DNA from: Thermoanaerobaculia bacterium
GTDB taxonomy: Bacteria > Acidobacteriota > Thermoanaerobaculia > Multivoradales > JAIOJS01
Assembly: GCA_030429235.1 (NCBI GenBank)
Contig: JAUIDB010000014.1
Coordinates: forward strand, 1-64,000
Reading direction: 5' to 3'
Length of the DNA: 64,000 nt
Under the pieces are notes generated by a model. The model was not told where the DNA came from. It saw only the letters and a program-made list of their open reading frames with translations, and did no database searches. Below, piece after piece: positions 8,766 to 16,237 of this stretch. Each line of letters starts with the position of its first letter. The first letter of the stretch is position 1. The position numbers and the translations under genes were made by a program.

Positions 8766-9164
8766 ATGCCCTGGATCCCGATCGACCTCATCGATGCCAC
8801 GCGCTGTACTGCCACCCACGAAGGATCGGGAGCGCGGGTCGCAACCGATATCTCGCCCGAGTACGGGGGCCGGGGAGAGGGTTTCAGCTCGACCGATCTC
8901 CTGACGGTGGCTCTGGCGACCTGCATCGGCTCTTCGATCTCCCCGATGGCTCTGCGGGAAGGGATTGCTCTCGACCAGATTCAGATTCGAGGCCGCAAGA
9001 CCCTGCAGGAGAAGCCGAAGCGGGTGTCACACCTCGAGGTGCAGATCGCGCTTCCCGACCATCTCACCGACACCCAGCGCACCAAGCTCGGCCACGCCGC
9101 CCGTTCGTGTACGGTGCACCGCACTCTGGCGCCGGCGATCGAGATTTCGATCGAGCTGGTGTAG
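8766..9164 (+). CDS. OsmC/Ohr-family protein
   Basis: A 132-residue OsmC-fold protein, probably a thiol-dependent reductase of organic hydroperoxides. Both family cysteines are present: Cys53 (ALATCIGSS, on the central helix) and Cys115 (ARSCTVHRTL). The N-terminal strand and the GGRGEGFSSTDLL loop also match the family. A clear AGGAAGGA lies before the ATG. The gene stands alone, divergent from the SLC13 gene. It cannot be assigned to the Ohr, OsmC or YhfA branch with confidence. Confidence 0.9.
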   Translation: MPWIPIDLIDATRCTATHEGSGARVATDISPEYGGRGEGFSSTDLLTVALATCIGSSISPMALREGIALDQIQIRGRKTLQEKPKRVSHLEVQIALPDHLTDTQRTKLGHAARSCTVHRTLAPAIEISIELV

Positions 9165-9300
9165 CGGCTAGGGGTCTAGAGGCCGGTACTTCGCGGTCGG
9201 GACGCAATCCGCCGGGCCGGAGAGCAGGAGAACTACCAGGCCAGGACCGCGCCATCAACAGGATCAGAGGGATCTTGGCATCGCGGTCAGAGTTGGTGAC

Positions 9301-10812
9301 CTACCGCAGGAGACGGCCGAGGAACTCGCGGACACGCCAGGTACGAGTACCCCGGATGCGATCGAGCCGAGCCCGGGTCTCGGTCTCCCGAGTGTCGAGT
9401 TCGGCGTAGCGCTCGGCCAACTCCGCGTATCGGTCTCGGCTCGTTCGCAATTGCGTAGCCAGTTGTTCGAGCTTCTCGAGGAGAGTCAGCGGCGGTCGAC
9501 TTGGTGGCCTCTCGGCGGCCTCTCGTTCGGGGCCCGGCAGCTCGAGAAGTCGCTCGATGCCGGAATCGAGGGCGGCACGTTCTTGCTGGAGGGTCAGGAC
9601 CTGCTCGTGGAGGCTGTGGGCCCATTCTCGACCCTGCGCCATCTCCGAGTGCAAGGATTGGCGTTCGACTTCCTCGGCGGCCAGTCGGGCCTGAAGCGAC
9701 TCGATGTCTTGGCGGGCATGGAGGATCTCCTCGTTGAGCTGTTTGGCCCAGGCGCGCACTTCGACGGAGTCCTGCTGAAGTCGCGTGCGCTCCCCGTGGA
9801 ACAGGTCGCCACTCTGTAGGGGGCCGTGGCGCAGGTAGTGGGCGAGGTCGCGAGCCTCGGAGGCTGGGTCGCGTGCGGCGTCGCCGAACTCGGCCAAGAC
9901 GGTCTCGTAGACTTTTAACAGGTGGTCGAGGTAGCGGTCGAGTCCGGCTTCCTGACGCAACCTTTGATGGACGCGGCGAGCGTCGTCCGGGTCGTACCGG
10001 TCGAGTCTTCGCTGGATCCGCTCGACCGTGGGTTGGTCTCGTAGCATCCGTACGCCGCAGTTGAGACTTCGACAGCGCGAGAAGTTCTCCTCGGTAACGA
10101 GCGGGCCGAGGCCGGCTCGGTCACAGAGAACGACTGCGGTGCCGACGGCGATCGCTTCCAGGGCAGCCCGTCCCTTGGCGAAGACCAGGTCGTATTCGGG
10201 GACCAGCTCTTCCGGCCGTGGGTGGGGGTTGCCCACCGCGGTGCCGATGGCCTCGAGTCCGATCTCGCGAGAGGCACAGGCCTCGCGAAGTTGGGAGAGC
10301 CAGTTGGCTTCGCTGACGTGGTTGCTTACCACGAGGGCACGGCGGGGGCGAGCGGGCAGGTCGGTTCGAGGCTGGAAGCGCTCGAGGTCGACGAAGTTCA
10401 GTTGCGTCAAGGTACGTTCCCTGTCGATCGCGCACTCGTCGCGCAAGCGGGTGGCGACCAGCTCGTCGACGGCGAGGTAGCGGAAGATCCGGGGATGCCG
10501 AGGGGGCGCTTCGGCATCGGGCAGCCAGCCGTGACAGACGAACAGCGCGGGGCAGTCGGGGAAGTGGGTCAGGGCCGTCATCGTCTCGAGGTGGTGCTGA
10601 CCGTGGATCAGGTCGGGAGCCACCGCAATTCGATTCAGATCGTCGACCACGGGCACGGTGTTCTCTCGCAGTTCGGCCGCCACCTCCCCCAGCACGGGGC
10701 TGTACACGATCGGCTCGTGGCCCCGCCGCAAGAGCTGAAGTGCTACGTCTCGTAGGTAGAGTTCCGACCCGGCCCTTTCGTCCAGCCTCGAGTTGGTGAG
10801 GAGGACTCTCAA
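9301..10812 (-). CDS. GT4-like glycosyltransferase with C-terminal coiled coil
   Basis: A 503-residue protein. Residues 1-310 form a GT-B-like fold: the N-terminal strand and glycine loop MRVLLTNSRLDERAGSE, a VCHGW segment, and a C-terminal Rossmann part with GRAALEAIAVGTAVVLCD, the position of the donor-site E-x7-E of GT4 enzymes (only partly conserved here). From about 330 to 495 it is charged and heptad-like (QQERAALDSGIERLLEL), consistent with a coiled coil. TTG is the start and overlaps the TGA of the upstream PIG-L-like gene (TTGA), which implies coupled translation. Role probably in surface polysaccharide or glycan synthesis; the sugar is unknown. Confidence 0.75.
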   Translation of the reverse strand: MRVLLTNSRLDERAGSELYLRDVALQLLRRGHEPIVYSPVLGEVAAELRENTVPVVDDLNRIAVAPDLIHGQHHLETMTALTHFPDCPALFVCHGWLPDAEAPPRHPRIFRYLAVDELVATRLRDECAIDRERTLTQLNFVDLERFQPRTDLPARPRRALVVSNHVSEANWLSQLREACASREIGLEAIGTAVGNPHPRPEELVPEYDLVFAKGRAALEAIAVGTAVVLCDRAGLGPLVTEENFSRCRSLNCGVRMLRDQPTVERIQRRLDRYDPDDARRVHQRLRQEAGLDRYLDHLLKVYETVLAEFGDAARDPASEARDLAHYLRHGPLQSGDLFHGERTRLQQDSVEVRAWAKQLNEEILHARQDIESLQARLAAEEVERQSLHSEMAQGREWAHSLHEQVLTLQQERAALDSGIERLLELPGPEREAAERPPSRPPLTLLEKLEQLATQLRTSRDRYAELAERYAELDTRETETRARLDRIRGTRTWRVREFLGRLLR

Positions 10813-11588
10813 GCCGTGTGCGACCAGCGCAACAGGTCGGAGGCCAGGGGAAGGAAGTGGTCACGGAAGCGTAGAACCCGGTCATAGATGCCCTCCTCGA
10901 CCCGTCGTTGCCCGAAGGTCTCGTAGTGGGTCGGTTCGGTGACCAGGGGTGCCAGGTCTTCGACTTCGGGAACCCGGCGGAGGAGTTCGGTGCGGAAGCT
11001 GGTGCGCCCATGCTGTGAGAACGCCCGCTCGGCCTCCTCGCGCAGGATCCCATAGGCGCTCACCGCGGCCATCTTGCGTTCCCAGGCCGCTTCGTCGAGG
11101 TCGATCCGAGTGGTCTCGTCGTCGGGGGAGGCGAGCGCGGTGGGAGCGGCTTCGAGGGGAAAATCGAAGTGCGCGAGGGGTCGGTTCGAGCGGCGGGAGG
11201 CTAGCCGGCTCGCGGCCTGGGCCATGACGAAGCACAGATCGTGGATCGGGTTGAACCCCTCGAGGGCGTCGCTGACGACACACTCGACCTCGGCCTGGAG
11301 AAGGTCGTGGGCGATCTCGGCCACAACCTCCCGCGCGGTGGCGAGGTCGCGTTCGAGTAGGAGCTGGTACGCCGCTCGGTCGGGAAAACGTCCGAAGATC
11401 GATCCAGCCACGGCCTTGCTGCGATCGAGAACCCGCCGAGTCGAGGCGATCCGGCCGCGATCGGTATGACCCGAACCATCGGTGAGCACCGACACCTGCG
11501 GGTGCGTTTGGGACAACCATCCGTGCACTCGCAACTCGTGCCCCGGGTGGGCGATGATCAAGGCGCAGCAGGCGGCGAGTGGGTTCAT
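10809..11588 (-). CDS. PIG-L/LmbE-like protein with altered metal motif
   Basis: A 259-residue protein starting at ATG 11588 (MNPLAACC). Residues 10-60 resemble the first strand-loop of PIG-L N-acetylglucosaminyl deacetylases: CALIIAHPGHELRVHGW, then VSVLTDGSG. The zinc-binding AHPDDE of that family reads AHPGHE here, so the key aspartates are replaced by Gly-His. A second conserved stretch, DALEGFNPIHDLCF, could supply the other His ligand. The frame also contains an in-frame TTG at 11651, but the residues it would add look non-conserved. It is translationally coupled to the glycosyltransferase downstream. Function uncertain: a divergent deacetylase or a non-catalytic relative. Confidence 0.6.
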   Translation of the reverse strand: MNPLAACCALIIAHPGHELRVHGWLSQTHPQVSVLTDGSGHTDRGRIASTRRVLDRSKAVAGSIFGRFPDRAAYQLLLERDLATAREVVAEIAHDLLQAEVECVVSDALEGFNPIHDLCFVMAQAASRLASRRSNRPLAHFDFPLEAAPTALASPDDETTRIDLDEAAWERKMAAVSAYGILREEAERAFSQHGRTSFRTELLRRVPEVEDLAPLVTEPTHYETFGQRRVEEGIYDRVLRFRDHFLPLASDLLRWSHTA

Positions 11589-11705
11589 GGCGGTCCAGAA
11601 CCGGTACGAACTCCGGGGGCCGACGCGGCCTCGGGGTACTCCCGGCGGCAACGGAGGATACCACCGCCTGAGACGCTACTCTATGGAGTAGAGCATAGGG
11701 GCTTT

Positions 11706-11738
11706 GGAGGCCGACGGGGACGAGCCACGTCGGCCCCC
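11706..11738 (-). terminator. Hairpin 3' of the spondin-domain gene
   Basis: On the minus strand GGGGGCCGACG pairs with CGTCGGCCTCC (11 bp, one G-U pair) around an 11-nt loop, 6 bp after the spondin gene stop. There is no U-run behind the stem, so it may be Rho-independent only weakly or may stabilise the 3' end. Confidence 0.45.
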
Positions 11739-11744
11739 ACGCTT

Positions 11745-12404
11745 CTAGCCGGCGCGTCGAACAGTGACGCGCGCTACGGGGTTGTTGAAGTCCCAGGTTC
11801 CGGCGTCGAGGTCGCCGTGGCCCTGGATCCCGCTGTGGATGTGGATGAATCCTTCGGCTCCGACGGTGTCGCGAACGCCTCCACTGCCACACGGCGGCCC
11901 TGGAATGAAGTCGCAGCTCTCGTTGTCGACCTCGGAACCGGCGTCGTAGGCGGGCGCTCGTACGCTGATCGGTCCCCGATCGCGCGGAGCCGGAATCGAC
12001 TGCACCCCGAAGAAGGCGTCGTTGGTGGTCACCAGCATTCCGACCACGCTGATGAAGTTGTAGGGGTGGGCTACCTGGACGGTGATCTCGACGGTGGCTC
12101 CTGGCATCACGCCCCCCGCGGCTGCGGCGGCGTCGAAGACGTGGGACGAAGCGAGCATGTCGTCGGCGAGCGGTACCGGGTTGCCGTCTTCGGCCATGAG
12201 AGCGAGAGAGTCACTGGCTTCGGTTCCGACCTCGAAGAGCTCGACCCGGCGATCGTGCACCACCGCCAGGGGCGGGCTGATGATCTGGCTCTGGGTGAGG
12301 TTGGTCACCGAGACCACGAAGGTCCGGCTCTGCGCGTGGGCTGACAGGGGTAGGAGAAGAGTGGTGCAGGCCGCGGCAACGGCCAGTCGGGTGAGCTTGT
12401 TCAT
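11745..12404 (-). CDS. Secreted spondin-N domain protein
   Basis: A 219-residue exported protein. Residues 1-25 are a Sec signal peptide (basic start, hydrophobic LAVAAACTTLLLPL, cleavage after AHA). The rest matches the bacterial spondin_N domain: a first strand FVVSVTNLTQ, a central GVMPGATVEITVQV, and a C-terminal HIHSGIQGHGDL followed by FNNPVARVTVRR. Spondin-N domains in animals are C2-like extracellular matrix modules; bacterial copies are of unknown role. It lies alone, 142 bp downstream of the histidine kinase stop. The long open frame extending past 12404 lies inside the kinase gene and is not part of it. Confidence 0.8.
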   Translation of the reverse strand: MNKLTRLAVAAACTTLLLPLSAHAQSRTFVVSVTNLTQSQIISPPLAVVHDRRVELFEVGTEASDSLALMAEDGNPVPLADDMLASSHVFDAAAAAGGVMPGATVEITVQVAHPYNFISVVGMLVTTNDAFFGVQSIPAPRDRGPISVRAPAYDAGSEVDNESCDFIPGPPCGSGGVRDTVGAEGFIHIHSGIQGHGDLDAGTWDFNNPVARVTVRRAG

Positions 12405-12546
12405 CGGATCGGCTCCTGACAGTCCGGGTGTGTCCCCGGTGGACTGGTTCGTTTCTTCGAACCAGGTGCAGCGTAGGGCCAGAGTGTCCCGATTCGATCC
12501 CGATTCGATCCGTCGTTGGTCCGTCACGGGGGCGCGACCCCCGCGA

Positions 12547-14034
12547 TCACCCCGCGGGCAAACCCTGACAGACGGGGAGTCGGAACCGAAAGAGGGTGCC
12601 CTCGCCGCGGGTACTCTCGACCTCGATGCGGCCCTCGTGCAACTCGACGACCCGCTGCACGATCGCCAGTCCGAGTCCTGCCGCTCCCTGCGGGCCGCTG
12701 GTGGAGGGACGGTAGAAGGGGTCGAAGATGCGGCCGAGCTCTTCGTCGGCGATCCCTTCCCCGTTGTCGGCGACCTCGACCTGAACCCGCGGTCCACCGT
12801 TGCGACAGCCCACGGTGATCTGCCCTCCGTGCGGGGTGTGCCGCAGGGCGTTGTCGAGGAGGTTGTCCAGGGCGCGCTCCACCAACCGGAGGTCACCGAC
12901 GACCAGCGGGAGCCCTGGCTGGCAGTCAGAGGCGAGCGTGACGCCCTGGTCCGCTGCATTCAACGAGAACTTCTGGACGACATCCTGAACCAGGTCTCCG
13001 ATCGCGAACGGCTCCATCGCGATCTCGATCGCGCCCGAATCGAGCTTGGCGAGTTCGAAGAGTTGACCGACCAGCTCGGACAGGTGCTCGGCCTGTCGCA
13101 GGGCGGCTTCGATGCTGCGACGGCGATCGTGGGTCGAGAGGGTGGACTCCTTGAGTTGGAGGGTCTCGAGATACCCGCGGAGGATGGTCAACGGTGTGCG
13201 AAGGTCGTGCGAGATGCCGGCGACCAGTTCCCGTCGTTGGGCGTCGGCATGAACCAGATCGTCGAGTTGGGCCGAGATCTGATCCGCCATCGTGACGAAA
13301 CTCGAAGTGAGCCGGGCGAGTTCGTCTCCATCCTCGTTGGCCTGGCGTCGGAGGGGCGCCGGTACGATTCCGCGGCGACGGAAAGCGTCGATGCCGCCGG
13401 AAAGTCGCCGCAGCCGACGCGTTAGAACGTGGAAGAGCAGGAGCCCGACCACCAAGGCCACGATTCCTGCGGCGAGGGTTCGACGGACTCCGAGACGCAC
13501 GATGTAGCTACCCTCGACCATCTGCTGCACGCTGTCTTGCAGCTGGCTGGGCAGCACGATGTAGAGGTACCCCACGGGGGCACCAGGAGAGGCTTCGTCG
13601 AACAGCGGTGCGGCGCTGAAGACCTTCTGTCCCGATCCCCGGGGATCGCTGCCCAGGATGGGTAGGGGGTGGGCGTCCGTGAGCCAGTCGAAGATGGGCT
13701 GCAGTTCGACGCGGTCGTGCAACAGGGGTTTTTCGGCTGAGAATCCGACGATTCTCCCCTCGGTGTCGAGAACGTAGAGCTCGATCGACGGGTTGAGCAT
13801 CATCAGGTCGTGGAAGAGGGGTTCGGTCTCCTCGATCGCCGGCACGCCGCCTCCTTCCCATCCTTGCGAGGCGATGATCTTCTGCGGCAGGTCCCGGTTG
13901 AGCTTCTGGTCGATCTCGGCCTGGTACAGGTGGAAGGTGTCGAACTGACTCATCAGGGTGACCCCTCCGAGGAGCAACAAGAGAACCAGAAGCACCAGAG
14001 AGAGGCGGGCCGAAAGACTGCGGGACAGGCTCAT
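12547..14034 (-). CDS. Sensor histidine kinase
   Basis: A 495-residue inner-membrane kinase. TM1 is at about 8-28 (LVLLVLLLLLGGVTL), a periplasmic sensor runs to about 185, TM2 (GIVALVVGLLLFHVL) is followed by a HAMP-like segment, then the H-box GISHDLRTPLTILRG (His near 275), N-box DNLLDNALRHTP, and the G-boxes DNGEGIADEE and GAAGLGLAIVQ. ATG at 14034 overlaps the TGA of the response-regulator gene (ATGA), which places the start there rather than at the in-frame codon 54 bp upstream. It forms a two-component system with the upstream gene. The signal sensed is unknown. Confidence 0.94.
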   Translation of the reverse strand: MSLSRSLSARLSLVLLVLLLLLGGVTLMSQFDTFHLYQAEIDQKLNRDLPQKIIASQGWEGGGVPAIEETEPLFHDLMMLNPSIELYVLDTEGRIVGFSAEKPLLHDRVELQPIFDWLTDAHPLPILGSDPRGSGQKVFSAAPLFDEASPGAPVGYLYIVLPSQLQDSVQQMVEGSYIVRLGVRRTLAAGIVALVVGLLLFHVLTRRLRRLSGGIDAFRRRGIVPAPLRRQANEDGDELARLTSSFVTMADQISAQLDDLVHADAQRRELVAGISHDLRTPLTILRGYLETLQLKESTLSTHDRRRSIEAALRQAEHLSELVGQLFELAKLDSGAIEIAMEPFAIGDLVQDVVQKFSLNAADQGVTLASDCQPGLPLVVGDLRLVERALDNLLDNALRHTPHGGQITVGCRNGGPRVQVEVADNGEGIADEELGRIFDPFYRPSTSGPQGAAGLGLAIVQRVVELHEGRIEVESTRGEGTLFRFRLPVCQGLPAG

Positions 14035-14774
14035 GGGGAGGTCTCCACCGCGGCTGGGCTGGGGTGGCAGCGATAGCCCACTCCCCACACGGTTTCGACG
14101 TACTGCGGGTTGGCGGGGTCGGGCTCGATCTTCGAGCGCAGTCGATTGATGTGCGAGTTGACGGTGTGCTCGGAGCCGGCGTGGTGAGTGCCCCAGACGA
14201 GATCGAGCAACTGGGAGCGGGTGTAGACCCGTCCGGGATTGGAGACCAGGCGCACGAGGAGGTCGAACTCCTTGACCGTTAGTGACACCTCTCGGCCTCC
14301 GACTGCTACCCGCCGTTGGTTCGGATCGACCGAGAGCCGGCCGATCTCGAGGGTCTCGCCAGAGGGTTCGTCGCGGAGCCCTCTGAGGGTCTCGACGCGG
14401 CGGAAGATCGCCGCCGCCCGCGCCACGAGTTCCCGTACGCTGAACGGTTTGGTGAGGTAGTCATCGGCTCCCACTTCGAGACCGAGGATCCGATCGAGTT
14501 CTTCGCCCCGAGCCGTGACCATGAGAATCGGTGTGTAGTCTTCGGCTCCCTGAAGCCGACGGCAGACTTCCAGGCCGTCCAGTCCGGGCAGGCGGAGGTC
14601 GAGCACGATGAGGTCGTAGCGTTGCCGCTGGGCTCGATGAAGTCCAGTGAGCCCGTCCCGAGCGATCTCCGTTGCGCATCCGATATCGCCGAGGTGGAGG
14701 GCGATCAGGTCGGCGATCTCGGGTTCGTCTTCGACGATCAGCACCCGTCGGGGGGTGGTACGCGAACTGGGCAT
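14031..14774 (-). CDS. OmpR/PhoB-family response regulator
   Basis: A 247-residue DNA-binding response regulator. The receiver domain has the acidic pair in VEDEPE, phospho-acceptor Asp59 (VLDLRLPG), the T in MVTARG and Lys in LTKPFS. A C-terminal winged helix follows (LTVKEFDLLVRLVSN, HTVNSHINRLRSKIE, ETVWGVGYR). It is first of a two-gene unit with the histidine kinase, overlapping by 4 bp, and divergent from the LuxR-type gene across 158 bp. Confidence 0.95.
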   Translation of the reverse strand: MPSSRTTPRRVLIVEDEPEIADLIALHLGDIGCATEIARDGLTGLHRAQRQRYDLIVLDLRLPGLDGLEVCRRLQGAEDYTPILMVTARGEELDRILGLEVGADDYLTKPFSVRELVARAAAIFRRVETLRGLRDEPSGETLEIGRLSVDPNQRRVAVGGREVSLTVKEFDLLVRLVSNPGRVYTRSQLLDLVWGTHHAGSEHTVNSHINRLRSKIEPDPANPQYVETVWGVGYRCHPSPAAVETSP

Positions 14775-14932
14775 GGTTGCTTTCTACTAGCTAATTGTCC
14801 GGAAAGTATCCCGAGGACGAGACAGAATCGTCTACAGACTGGCCTACGGCAGGCGTGCTCGTTTGGACTGGTTTCGCGATGGGACTATCGGCTGCGTGCG
14901 GGCCGAGGAGCACGGAGGCTACGATTCGCGAC

Positions 14933-15349
14933 ATGAAGAGGACCGTACTCACCTACAGCCTGGCCATTGCACTGCTCGCGGCCTCGCTCCAGTGGCTGGA
15001 ACACCGTTACGCGGTGCAAGTCCTCAGCACCAGGTACTTCGTCGGGGTGGTCGCGCTCGGGTTTCTCGCCCTGGGGGTCTGGGTCGGAGCGCGACTCACG
15101 GTCCCACGCTCTTCCGGTGATTCGTTCGAACTGAATCGTTCGGCGGTCGAGTATCTTCGGCTGAGCGACCGGGAACTCGAGGTGTTGGGACTGATCGCTA
15201 GAGGTCTGTCCAACAAGGAGATCGCCAAGGCCCTGATCGTCTCGCCCAACACGGTCAAGACGCATCTGGCCAATCTGTACGCGAAACTCGAAGTGTCGCG
15301 GAGGACCCAGGCCGTGCAGCGGGCCCGAGAGCTGGGGATTCTGCGCTGA
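14933..15349 (+). CDS. Membrane-anchored LuxR/GerE-type transcription regulator
   Basis: A 138-residue protein with two predicted TM helices (about 5-20 and 35-54) and a complete GerE helix-turn-helix at 75-138 (LSDRELEVLGLIARG, NKEIAKALIVSPNTVKTHL). There is no receiver or autoinducer domain, so the DNA-binding domain is tethered directly to the membrane. ATG at 14933 is chosen because it begins the first TM helix after KR; earlier in-frame starts add a Pro/Thr-rich segment without support. GGAGG lies 13 nt upstream, and a TACGAT hexamer ends 7 nt before the start. The DUF4199 gene follows after 114 bp. Confidence 0.82.
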   Translation: MKRTVLTYSLAIALLAASLQWLEHRYAVQVLSTRYFVGVVALGFLALGVWVGARLTVPRSSGDSFELNRSAVEYLRLSDRELEVLGLIARGLSNKEIAKALIVSPNTVKTHLANLYAKLEVSRRTQAVQRARELGILR

Positions 15350-15380
15350 ACCGACCCTCTTCGAGCCCATTTCGCCCTCA

Positions 15381-15398
15381 ATCACCCGTTTGGGTGAT
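15381..15398. promoter_or_regulatory. Perfect palindrome between the LuxR-type and DUF4199 genes
   Basis: ATCACCC-GTTT-GGGTGAT: a perfect 7-bp inverted repeat with a 4-nt spacer, 31 bp after the regulator's stop and 65 bp before the DUF4199 start. There is no T-run, so an operator (perhaps for the adjacent LuxR-type protein) is at least as likely as a terminator. Confidence 0.5.
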
Positions 15399-15463
15399 GG
15401 CCATAGGCGCCGGCGGTGGCCTAAGTTGGCTTCGCTCGTTGCATCGATTCTCACGGAGGGACC

Positions 15464-16039
15464 ATGAAGAAGACACTGTTTGGTTTCGGTATCGCCATCG
15501 GCCTGTTGACCTCGGCTTCGACGCAACTCGGGGGCCTGCTACCCGATTCGCTGCGGTTCCTGGAGTGGCTCAGCTACCTGATCATGATCGCGGCGATGGC
15601 GCTGATCTTCGTGGCCGTGAAGCGACACCGCGACCGACAGCTCGGGGGCGTGATCCGTTTCGGAACGGCGCTGTCGCTTGGTCTCGGAATCACCTTCGTC
15701 GCCAGTTTGATCTACGTGTTCTTCTGGGAGGTCGGACTCCGCCTCACCGACTTCGCGTTCATCCACGAGTACACGGAGGCAGCGTTGGCGGGGCGGCAGG
15801 CTGCCGGCGCCACACCAGAGGAACTAGCGACCTTGACGGCGCAGCTCGAACGGCTCGAGGCGCGCTACCTCGATCCCCTGTTCCGCCTTCCCACGACGTT
15901 TCTCGAGATCTTCCCGGTGGGACTGGTGGCCACGCTCCTGACGGCGCTCCTCTTGCGGCAGCGCAAGCCTTCATCCTTGGGCTGGTGGAGCCGTCTTCGC
16001 TCGGCCGGCAAGTCGGACCAAGGTACTTCCCGGCTGTAG
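15464..16039 (+). CDS. DUF4199-family membrane protein
   Basis: A 191-residue integral membrane protein with four likely TM helices: about 1-22, 35-52 (LIMIAAMALIFVAV), 65-88 (LSLGLGITFVASLIYVFFW) and 148-168 (LVATLLTALLLRQ). Between the third and fourth is an Ala/Glu-rich amphipathic stretch. This matches DUF4199 proteins, whose molecular function is not established. ATG follows GGAGG-GACC. It directly follows the membrane-anchored LuxR regulator, suggesting that the two work as a pair. Confidence 0.78.
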   Translation: MKKTLFGFGIAIGLLTSASTQLGGLLPDSLRFLEWLSYLIMIAAMALIFVAVKRHRDRQLGGVIRFGTALSLGLGITFVASLIYVFFWEVGLRLTDFAFIHEYTEAALAGRQAAGATPEELATLTAQLERLEARYLDPLFRLPTTFLEIFPVGLVATLLTALLLRQRKPSSLGWWSRLRSAGKSDQGTSRL

Positions 16040-16237
16040 GGCCAGGCGGCAATGTTCGACAGCGACAACGCTCCGACGGAAGCCGTCGGTGGAACCGACC
16101 TTCGGGACCTGGCCCGGCGGCTCGGCTGGAGGCCAGTAGAGGCTAGTTCGAGACGCCAGTCGTACCCCGGGCGCGGGACGGTGCCGCCGTCGAAGGCGGG
16201 GCAGGCGTCCCCTGCCAACGGGTGGGGTGAAGGGGGG

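Noticed and set aside
7250-9409. A 719-codon plus-strand frame opposite the SLC13 gene
   Set aside because: It is antisense to a clearly recognisable transporter, has low-complexity Arg/Asp/Gly composition and runs into OsmC in another frame; typical of GC-rich shadow frames.
12405-12959. N-terminal extension of the spondin-domain protein upstream of 12404
   Set aside because: The in-frame extension lies inside the histidine kinase gene and precedes a clear signal peptide that begins at 12404.
16052-16237. Extra 62 residues at the N-terminus of the large glycosyltransferase
   Set aside because: The segment is non-conserved in character (Pro/Arg/Gly-rich), whereas the GT-A fold begins at the ATG at 16238.
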